From Kineococcus rhizosphaerae (GTDB lineage Bacteria; Actinomycetota; Actinomycetes; Actinomycetales; Kineococcaceae): a DNA stretch of 64,000 nt. The stretch covers positions 1 through 64,000 of the forward strand of contig NZ_PVZF01000007.1 in assembly GCF_003002055.1 (NCBI RefSeq), given 5' to 3'. Position 1 is the first letter of the stretch, and each line of letters starts with the position of its first letter. The notes under the pieces are model-generated. The model ran no database searches, was not told where the DNA came from, and was given only the letters and a program-made list of their open reading frames with translations. Position numbers and translations under genes: made by a program. This document shows positions 51,685 through 58,103 of the stretch, in pieces.

Positions 51685-52592
51685 CCCTTGACGCTCCCGT
51701 CGGTGAGTCCGGACACGAAGGCCCGCTGGTTGAAGAGGAAGACGGCCAGGACGGGCAACGTCACGAGGACCGCCCCGGCCATGAGGGGCCCGTACTGCAC
51801 GTTGCCGGTGGACAGGAACCGCGCGAGGGCCAGCTGCACGGTCTGGTTCTGGGGTGAGCTCGTCACGACGAGCGGCCACAGGAAGTCGTCCCACACGCCG
51901 GTGAAGGAGAAGATCGCGACCACCGCGACGAGCGGCCGGGCGAGCGGCAGGTGGATCCGCCAGAAGATGCGGAACTCCCCCGCCCCGTCGAGCCGGGCGG
52001 CCTCGGACAGGTCCGGGCTCGTCGCCGCGAAGTACTGCCGGGCCAGGAAGATGTTCATCGGGGTCACCACGTACGGCAGCAGGACACCGCCGAGGCTGTC
52101 GAGCAGCCCGCTCCCCCCGACGCCCATCAGGTCGTTGCCCCCCGCGAGCGGGAACTGCTTGGCCATGAGGAACAGCGGGATCAACGTGACCGAGGCGGGG
52201 ATGGCCGCGGTCGAGACGAGGCCGTAGAAGAGCACCCGGCTCCCCCGGAACGGCAGGAGCGCGAACGCGTACCCGGCGGCCGTGGCGAGCGCCACGTTCG
52301 TGACGACGGCGACGACCGTGAGGATCGCCGAGTTCAGGAACGCCCGCCCGAGGTCGGCGTCGACGACCGCGGTCGCGTAGTTCGACAGCGTCGGGTCGGC
52401 GGGGAACAGCCGGGGCTCGCCGAACGCGTCGCGCGTCGGTGTGAAGGACAGGCTGATCACCCACAGGAACGGGATGAGGACCAGGACCGTGGCCACGGCG
52501 AGCACCGTGACGTTCAGCGCCCGGCTGCGTGGTCGGGACCGGCGGCGCGAGACGTGCCGCACGTGGACGGGCGGTGGGGCCAGAGCGGTCAC
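51681..52592 (-). CDS. Sugar ABC transporter permease (MalG type)
   Basis: A 303-residue permease with six membrane segments, EAA loop EAARLDGAGEFRIFWRIHLP and C-terminus FNQRAFVSGLTDGSVKG typical of carbohydrate-uptake-1 MalG subunits. GTG 52592 overlaps the MalF-type stop. The basic N-terminus (HVRHVSRRRSRPRSR) is cytoplasmic. The substrate is unknown; there is no local ATPase gene. Confidence 0.93.
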   Translation of the reverse strand: MTALAPPPVHVRHVSRRRSRPRSRALNVTVLAVATVLVLIPFLWVISLSFTPTRDAFGEPRLFPADPTLSNYATAVVDADLGRAFLNSAILTVVAVVTNVALATAAGYAFALLPFRGSRVLFYGLVSTAAIPASVTLIPLFLMAKQFPLAGGNDLMGVGGSGLLDSLGGVLLPYVVTPMNIFLARQYFAATSPDLSEAARLDGAGEFRIFWRIHLPLARPLVAVVAIFSFTGVWDDFLWPLVVTSSPQNQTVQLALARFLSTGNVQYGPLMAGAVLVTLPVLAVFLFNQRAFVSGLTDGSVKG

Positions 52593-53488
52593 GACTTCCT
52601 CCCGGCGACTCCCCGCACCGCGACGGCGGAGAACGAGACGATGAGGGCGAACAGCACGAACGCCATGGCTGACGCCGACCCGAAGCTGTTGTACTGGAAC
52701 GCTTCGGTGTAGACGAGGTAGTTGACGGTGGTGGTGGAGCCGAGCGGGCCGCCCTGGGTGAGGACGAAGATCTCGGCGAACCCCTGGGCGAGGAAGATGA
52801 TGTCCATCGCCACGACGTAGGTCAGCATGGGTCGCAGACCGGGGAGCGTGACGTAGCGGAACTTGTGCCACCACCCGGCACCGTCCACGGACGCGGCCTC
52901 GTACAGGTCCCGGGGGATGCCTTGCAGACCGGCCAGCAGCAGGACCATGTTGCTGCCCAGCGCCTTCCAGATCCGCATGGCCGAGGCCGCGGCCAGCGCG
53001 GTGTCCTGGTCCAGCAGCCAGCGCTGACCCGGCAGCCCGAGGCCGTCGAGCCAGTGGTTGAACAACCCGTCCGGGCTGTACATCCACAACCACACCATGG
53101 CGACGACGGTGAGCGACACGATGTGGGGGACGTACAGCGCCGACCGGAAGAACCCGACACCGCGGAAGGGGCGGTTGGCCAGCAGCGCCAGACCCAGGGC
53201 GATGAGCACCGTGAGCGGGAGCACCAGGAGCACGTACTTCCCCGTGACCCACAGCGCCTTGCCGAAGTCGCTGTCGTGCAGCAGGGCGGCGTAGTTGGCG
53301 AGGCCCACGACCCGCGGTGCGGAGCGGCTCAGCGGCGAGTACTCCGTGAAGCTCAGCGCGAGCCCGTACAGCACGGGGAACAGCTGGAACACGACGAGGT
53401 AGAGCGCGGCGGGGGCGACGAAGACGGCGCCGACCCAGTGGGTGCGCCCGACCCGCCGGGGTTTGGCGTACAGGGGTGCGGTGGCCAT
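52589..53488 (-). CDS. Sugar ABC transporter permease (MalF type)
   Basis: A 299-residue permease: first membrane segment WVGAVFVAPAALYLVVFQLFPV and EAA loop EAASVDGAGWWHKFRYVTLP. ATG 53488 was chosen because it forms an ATGA overlap with the binding-protein stop; residues upstream in the open frame are Arg-rich antisense sequence. It pairs with the MalG-type gene downstream. Confidence 0.93.
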   Translation of the reverse strand: MATAPLYAKPRRVGRTHWVGAVFVAPAALYLVVFQLFPVLYGLALSFTEYSPLSRSAPRVVGLANYAALLHDSDFGKALWVTGKYVLLVLPLTVLIALGLALLANRPFRGVGFFRSALYVPHIVSLTVVAMVWLWMYSPDGLFNHWLDGLGLPGQRWLLDQDTALAAASAMRIWKALGSNMVLLLAGLQGIPRDLYEAASVDGAGWWHKFRYVTLPGLRPMLTYVVAMDIIFLAQGFAEIFVLTQGGPLGSTTTVNYLVYTEAFQYNSFGSASAMAFVLFALIVSFSAVAVRGVAGRKS

Positions 53489-54834
53489 CACGAGCCACCG
53501 GCCCGGGCCGCCTTGGCCAGCACGTCGTCGACGGCGGGCGCGGCCTGGGCCAGGGCGTCGTGGGCGGGGACCTGGCCGTTGAGCGCCTGCTCGAGGAACT
53601 TGCTGAGGGTGTCGCGAACCTGCACCCAGCCGGGGACGTTGGGGTTGGGGACCCACGCGTCGGCGGCGTCCACGAAGGCCGTCATGATCCGGCTCCCGGT
53701 GACGTACTCGCTCGTCGAGGCCGACCGGCGGACGGGGATCGCCCCCACCCCCTGGGTGTACGTCGTCGACGTGGCGGGGTCGATGAAGTAGGTGATGAAC
53801 CTCCAGGCCAGGTCCTTGTTCACGGAGTCCTTGTTGATCATCAGGCCGGGCCCGGCCCCGCCGAGGACCCCGGGTTCGCCCCCGGCCAGCGGGAGCGGTG
53901 GCACCACGCGCAGGTCGAACTCCGGGTGGGCCGTCGCGATGGTCTGGGCCACCGTCGCGGTCAGCATCGTCATGGCCGCCCGGCCCGTCACCAGGGGTTG
54001 CTGCTCGGTGGGCAGGCTCGTCCAGTCCTCGCCGAGGTCGGCGGCGACGGCGGGGTTCCCGCGCCAGAGGGCCGTGAGGTAGTCCAGCGCCGTCTCACCC
54101 TCGGCGGTCGCGAACGACGCCTTCGCAGGGTCGCTGTCGGTGAGCTGACGGCCGCCCGTCGAGGCGAGCAGCGTGGCGAACGACTGCTGACGGCCGATCG
54201 GGTGGGAGGCGAGCAGGAGGCCGCTGCGGGTGATCCGGTCGCCGTCGCGCGCAGTGAGCCGCAACGCCGCGTCGTGCAGCTCCTCCCACGTCGCCGGGGG
54301 GCGGTCGGGATCGAGACCGGCGGCGGTGAGGTCGGCGGCGCGGTAGGCGATGAGGCTGCCCTGCAACGACAACGGGATGAGGTACTGCCGGCTGTCGACC
54401 TGTCCCCCGGGCAGGGCCGCCGACAGGTCGTCGCGATCGTCGCCGGGCAGCTTCGCGACGAAGGGGCTGAGGTCCTCGAGCCGGTCGTTCACGACGAAGT
54501 CGGCCACGGCTGCCGGGCCGTGGCCGAAGACGTCGGGCGCGGTCCCGGCCGCGAACGCGGCGTTGAGCTTGGTCGACAGGTCTCCCCAGTCCAGGTAGGT
54601 GACCTCGACCCGCACCCCGTGGTCCTTCTCGAACTGCGGGACGATCGTCTTGGTGACGAGGTCGATCTCGGTCTGGTTCGTGCCGGGGAACCAGACGACG
54701 AGGCGGTCGGTGGACCCCGCGGACGAGTTCGACGCGGGCCGGTCACCGCCGGCGAACGCGCAGCCCCCGAGGCCGAGGGTCGCGGCGCCGAGTCCGCCGA
54801 GGACGGTCCGACGGCGTGCTGCGGATCTGGACAT
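53488..54834 (-). CDS. Extracellular sugar-binding lipoprotein of ABC transporter
   Basis: A 448-residue solute-binding protein. The N-terminus SRSAARRRTVLGGLGAATLG with lipobox LGGC combines a twin-arginine-like motif with a lipoprotein cleavage site. The binding domain has LVVWFPGTNQTEIDLVTKTIVP, PDVFGHGPAAVADFVVNDRL, and GVGAIPVRRSA. ATG 54834 has GGAGG four bases upstream. It heads a four-gene operon (binding protein, two permeases, FAD oxidoreductase). A half-operator for the adjacent LacI lies 13-22 bp before the start codon. Confidence 0.94.
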   Translation of the reverse strand: MSRSAARRRTVLGGLGAATLGLGGCAFAGGDRPASNSSAGSTDRLVVWFPGTNQTEIDLVTKTIVPQFEKDHGVRVEVTYLDWGDLSTKLNAAFAAGTAPDVFGHGPAAVADFVVNDRLEDLSPFVAKLPGDDRDDLSAALPGGQVDSRQYLIPLSLQGSLIAYRAADLTAAGLDPDRPPATWEELHDAALRLTARDGDRITRSGLLLASHPIGRQQSFATLLASTGGRQLTDSDPAKASFATAEGETALDYLTALWRGNPAVAADLGEDWTSLPTEQQPLVTGRAAMTMLTATVAQTIATAHPEFDLRVVPPLPLAGGEPGVLGGAGPGLMINKDSVNKDLAWRFITYFIDPATSTTYTQGVGAIPVRRSASTSEYVTGSRIMTAFVDAADAWVPNPNVPGWVQVRDTLSKFLEQALNGQVPAHDALAQAAPAVDDVLAKAARAGGS

Positions 54835-54846
54835 GGAGCCTCCTGT

Positions 54847-54856
54847 TTCGTATGAG
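54847..54856. promoter_or_regulatory. Half-operator of the adjacent LacI regulator
   Basis: TTCGTATGAG is identical to one arm of the dyad at 55959-55985 and lies 13-22 bp upstream of the binding-protein start, just behind its ribosome site. No matching second arm at the same spacing was found. Confidence 0.6.
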
Positions 54857-54901
54857 CGAGCGACGTTGCTGCGACAGGAACTGCGGGTTCTCAGGGGTGG
54901 T

Positions 54902-55963
54902 TCAGCGGGGCGGGGCGATGGTGCTGCCCCGCAACGGGGTGCAGGGCACGACTTCGACGTGGGTGCGCGGCAGGTCGCCGTCGAGCAGCCCGAGCAGGAC
55001 GCGGACGGCGGCGGCCCCCATGGTGCGCCGGGCCACCCCGACGTGACTGACGTGCGCGGCGAGGTGGTCGGCACGGGGGACGTCCAGGAGGACGACGGAC
55101 ACGTCGCCCGGCACGTCGCGGCCGAGGTCGGCGAGCAGTTCGAGCACCTCCTCGCCGTGCTGCGGCGACTCGACGACGAAGGCCGTCGCCCGCTGGTCGC
55201 GGACCCACTCCGGGCCGACCCCCCCGTGCGGCACGAGCAGGGGTTCCGACGAGGACAGGCCCGTCGCGGCGAGCAGGGTGCCGTAGGCGTCGAGGCGTTC
55301 GGCCTGGGGGCGGCTGCGCTGGTCGAGCCCGACGTAGGCCAGGTCGCGGTGGCCCGCGGCCTGGAGCGCCTCGAGGGTCTCGGCCACGGCCGCGACGTAG
55401 TCGGCCGCCACGTACGGCATGGGGTGGACCGCCCCCGAACGGTTCCCGATGAGGACGTACGGGAAACCCTCGGCCGCGAGCCGTTCGAGCTCGTCCTCGT
55501 CACGCTCGCGACCGAGGACGACCGCCCCGTCCGCGAGACGCAGCCGGTTGGCACCGGCGTTGTAGACGCTGCGGGTCCCGTCCTGCCGCTGGGTGGAGGC
55601 GAACAGGACCAGGTCCTGCCCGGCGGCCACGGCCTGCTCCTCGATGCCCACGAGGAACTCGTGGTAGTAGTCGTCCGGTGCGACGGGGAAGATGCGTTCG
55701 AACGTGTGGACGCCGAGCAGGCCGTTCCGCCCGCCGCGCAGGGAGCGCGCGGCCGCGTTCGGGACGTAGCCGAGCGCTGCCATCGCCTCTTTGATCTTCG
55801 CCTGGGTGGCCGGTGCGATGCCGCGTTCGGTGGCCTTGCCCGTGAGCACCAGCGATACCGCGGCCTGCGAGACCTGCGCGACCCGCGCGATGTCCCGCTG
55901 GCTCGGGCGCCCGTCCCTGGTGTTCGGCACTCGTCCGCCCCCGTCGTCCTCGACTCGGCTCAT
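54902..55963 (-). CDS. LacI-family transcriptional regulator
   Basis: A 353-residue repressor. The helix-turn-helix is SQRDIARVAQVSQAAVSLVL with hinge helix PNAAARSLRGGRNGLLGV, and the effector domain has DYYHEFLVGIEEQAVAAGQD, AYVGLDQRSRPQAERLDAYG and VSVVLLDVPRADHLAAHVSHVGV. The ATG at 55963 lies inside its own operator; a GTG at 55930 is an alternative start. It is 67 bp upstream of the ABC operon in the same direction and is the likely repressor of it. Confidence 0.93.
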   Translation of the reverse strand: MSRVEDDGGGRVPNTRDGRPSQRDIARVAQVSQAAVSLVLTGKATERGIAPATQAKIKEAMAALGYVPNAAARSLRGGRNGLLGVHTFERIFPVAPDDYYHEFLVGIEEQAVAAGQDLVLFASTQRQDGTRSVYNAGANRLRLADGAVVLGRERDEDELERLAAEGFPYVLIGNRSGAVHPMPYVAADYVAAVAETLEALQAAGHRDLAYVGLDQRSRPQAERLDAYGTLLAATGLSSSEPLLVPHGGVGPEWVRDQRATAFVVESPQHGEEVLELLADLGRDVPGDVSVVLLDVPRADHLAAHVSHVGVARRTMGAAAVRVLLGLLDGDLPRTHVEVVPCTPLRGSTIAPPR

Positions 55964-55985
55964 ACGAAGCAGTAGTTCGTATGAG
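55959..55985. promoter_or_regulatory. LacI autoregulatory operator, 10-bp perfect arms
   Basis: CTCATACGAA (55959-55968) and TTCGTATGAG (55976-55985) form a perfect dyad with a 7-nt spacer. It overlaps the ATG of the lacI gene, so bound repressor would block its own initiation. Its AT-rich sequence stands out from the surroundings. Confidence 0.8.
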
Positions 55986-56023
55986 GAAGAAAACCACCTC
56001 GCTCAGGGACCTGTCAACGACAA

Positions 56024-56054
56024 CGCCCCCCGTCCCGGTGGGGGACGGGGGGCG
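56024..56054. terminator. Terminator hairpin of the MFS gene
   Basis: CGCCCCCCGTCCC (56024-56036) pairs perfectly with GGGACGGGGGGCG (56042-56054) across a 5-nt loop, 15 bp beyond the MFS stop codon. On the minus strand it is followed by TTGTCGTTG, a modest T-enriched tail. Confidence 0.85.
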
Positions 56055-56068
56055 CTGTGCGTCCCGGG

Positions 56069-57583
56069 TCAGCGACCGGCGGGTTCCGCGGCCTCCGGGA
56101 ACGGCAGCTCGGAGACCTCCAGGTCGGGGTTCTCGTCCTGACCGGCGACGAGCTCGCGGGCCTCCTGCTCGCTCGCCACGCTGGGCATGGCGCCCGGCAG
56201 CGGGCGGCGCGCGGACTCCTTCATGAGGCCCACGGCGATCGCGCCGACGACCGCCGTCAGCACGAGGTAGGCGGCGGGCACGAGGTCGTTGCCGGTCCAC
56301 TGGACCAGCGCCTCCTGGATCAGGGGCGTGGTCCCCCCGAACACCGCGACGGCGATGTTGAAGGAGATGCCCATCCCGCCGTAGCGGCTGGAGGTCGGGA
56401 ACAGGGCGGGCAGCGCCGAGGCCTGGCAGGCGATCCCGCACGCGACGGGGACCGTCAGCAGCGCCAGGCCGAGCAGCGTCGTGACCGTGGTGCCGCGGCC
56501 GATGAGCCAGAACGTCGGGAACGCCAGGAGGATCATCCAGCCGCCGCCGAACCACATGACCGGGCGGCGCCCGAACCGGTCGGACGCCCGGCCCGCGGCC
56601 GGGAGCATCACCGCGAGCAGCAGGAGCACCGGGACGGTGAGCAGCGTGCCGTGCAGCGCGTCGTACCCGAGGGAGTCGGTGAGGTACGTCGGCATGTAGC
56701 TGGTCAGCGTGTAGCCGACGCTGTTCGCGGCCGCGACGAGCGCGAAGGCGATGAGGATCGAGCGCCAGTGCAGCTTCACGAGGTGGAGGGTGTTGCGTGG
56801 GCGGCCCTCGGCGTCGGCCGTCGCGGCGGAGTTCGCCTCGTGCAGGTCCTGGGTCGCCTGGAAGGCCGGGGACTCCTCGATCCGCAGGCGGAAGTAGATC
56901 GAGACCGAGCCGATGACGCCCGCGAACAGGAACGGCAGTCGCCAGCCCCAGCCGAGCAGCTGTTCCTCCGAGAGGGCCAGTTGCAGCGCGGTGACGATGC
57001 TGGCGCCCAGCGCGAACCCGAGGTAGCTGCCGAAGTCGAGCAGGCTGCCGAAGAACCCGCGCCGCGCGTCGGGGGCGTACTCGCTGACGAACGTCGTGGC
57101 GCCGGCGTACTCACCACCGGCGGAGAACCCCTGCACGAGCTTGAGGACGACGAGCAGGACGGGCGCGAGCGCGCCGAGCGTGGCGTAGGAGGGCAGGAGA
57201 CCGATGACGAACGTCGCCCCGGCCATGAGGATCAGCGTGGCCGCCAGCACCTTCTGCCGTCCCACCCGGTCGCCCAGGCGGCCGAAGAAGATCCCCCCGA
57301 GGGGCCGGGCCAGGTAGGTGGAGGCGAAGACCCCCAGGCTGAACAGGACCTGCAGACCGGGGTCGGCGCCGGGCAGGAAGACCCGCCCCATGGTGACGGC
57401 GAGGTAGCCGTAGACGCCGATGTCGTACCACTCCATCGTGTTCCCCACGACGGTGCCGCCGACGGCGCGGCGGAGCATCGAGGAGTCCACGACGGTGACG
57501 TCGTCGACCCTCAGGCGCCGACCCCGTGGACGAAGGGGCCGCTGTCTCGAGCCGGTCTTCGGAACGCGTGTGTCATGCGACAT
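56069..57583 (-). CDS. MFS transporter, metabolite:H+ symporter type (ProP/KgtP-like)
   Basis: A 504-residue, 12-helix transporter: AVGGTVVGNTMEWYDIGVYGYLAV, the loop-2 motif GGIFFGRLGDRVGRQKVL, and loop FVSEYAPDARRGFFGSLLDFGSYLGF place it in the metabolite:H+ symporter subfamily, which imports osmolytes or dicarboxylates. The substrate cannot be assigned. A basic N-terminal extension of about 35 residues precedes the first helix. The ATG at 57583 lies 7 nt after a TACAAT element, suggesting a leaderless transcript; a downstream start near the first helix is an alternative. Confidence 0.92.
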   Translation of the reverse strand: MSHDTRVPKTGSRQRPLRPRGRRLRVDDVTVVDSSMLRRAVGGTVVGNTMEWYDIGVYGYLAVTMGRVFLPGADPGLQVLFSLGVFASTYLARPLGGIFFGRLGDRVGRQKVLAATLILMAGATFVIGLLPSYATLGALAPVLLVVLKLVQGFSAGGEYAGATTFVSEYAPDARRGFFGSLLDFGSYLGFALGASIVTALQLALSEEQLLGWGWRLPFLFAGVIGSVSIYFRLRIEESPAFQATQDLHEANSAATADAEGRPRNTLHLVKLHWRSILIAFALVAAANSVGYTLTSYMPTYLTDSLGYDALHGTLLTVPVLLLLAVMLPAAGRASDRFGRRPVMWFGGGWMILLAFPTFWLIGRGTTVTTLLGLALLTVPVACGIACQASALPALFPTSSRYGGMGISFNIAVAVFGGTTPLIQEALVQWTGNDLVPAAYLVLTAVVGAIAVGLMKESARRPLPGAMPSVASEQEARELVAGQDENPDLEVSELPFPEAAEPAGR

Positions 57584-57590
57584 TCAAACA

Positions 57591-57596
57591 ATTGTA
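57591..57596 (-). promoter_or_regulatory. -10 element of the MFS gene (leaderless)
   Basis: On the minus strand TACAAT lies 7 nt before the ATG at 57583. It is nearly the consensus -10 hexamer and AT-rich relative to surroundings. No Shine-Dalgarno is present. Confidence 0.55.
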
Positions 57597-57639
57597 CCGA
57601 GACATCGGATCGTCGCCACATCGCGCGATCCCCCCGCTC

Positions 57640-57728
57640 GGGCAGGATCGATGCACCCACAGCCCCTCGGACCCTCGGCAAACGCTTGCCGGACCCGTCG
57701 GAGGGGAGTGGGTGCATCGATCGTGCCC
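57640..57728. repeat. Long nested imperfect hairpin, about 89 bp
   Basis: Outer arms of 21 bp (57640-57660 and 57708-57728) match at 20 positions; inner pairs CCCCTC/GAGGGG and CGGCAA/TTGCCG continue the stem to an ACGC loop at 57682-57685. It lies 9 bp beyond the antitoxin-like gene stop and could be its terminator, a REP-like element or a structured RNA. The central CGGCAAACGCTTGCCG also looks like a LacI-type operator. Confidence 0.7.
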
Positions 57729-57736
57729 GCCCCTCG

Positions 57737-58060
57737 TCAGCCGGCGGCGACCGCCTCCTCGGCCTCGGCCGACGCGTCGTCCTCGAGCAGCTCCACCGCG
57801 GCGTGCGCGCGGTTGAAGAAGTCGACGGAGACGACGACGGCGGCCTCCTGCTCACCGCGGGTGATGACCAGCGGACGCCGGACGATGCCGTCGACGACCG
57901 ACCTCAGATCGACCGAGTCGAGGTCGGCGTGGGGGTAGATCGCGGTCGCGGGGTCCTCCCGCGCGTCCCGCCTGAACTCCTCAGCCCGTTCACGTGCCTC
58001 CCAGGCGGAGGCGTCGGACGAACGGGGCTGCTCCTGGACCGAGTGCGGATCGAGCTCCAT
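57737..58060 (-). CDS. Phd/YefM-like antitoxin-type protein, no adjacent toxin
   Basis: A 107-residue protein. The central segment DLRSVVDGIVRRPLVITRGEQEAAVVVSVDFFNRA has the pattern of the Phd/YefM fold (helix, then strand with ITR and a hydrophobic strand). The N-terminal 45 residues are charged and flexible; the C-terminus is Glu/Ala-rich, unlike the toxin-binding tail of classic antitoxins. ATG 58060 starts a plausible N-terminus. Neighbours are a transporter and a wall protein, so no RelE or Doc toxin is encoded beside it. It may be a stand-alone transcription factor. Confidence 0.6.
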   Translation of the reverse strand: MELDPHSVQEQPRSSDASAWEARERAEEFRRDAREDPATAIYPHADLDSVDLRSVVDGIVRRPLVITRGEQEAAVVVSVDFFNRAHAAVELLEDDASAEAEEAVAAG

Positions 58061-58103
58061 CCGTCCACGGTAGTCCGACGGGCCCCGTTCGTCTCCGGGA
58101 GCC

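Noticed and set aside
57584-57736. Toxin gene partner of the Phd-like protein
   Set aside because: The 153-bp gap holds only the promoter and the long hairpin; no frame of toxin size exists there or upstream of the gene.
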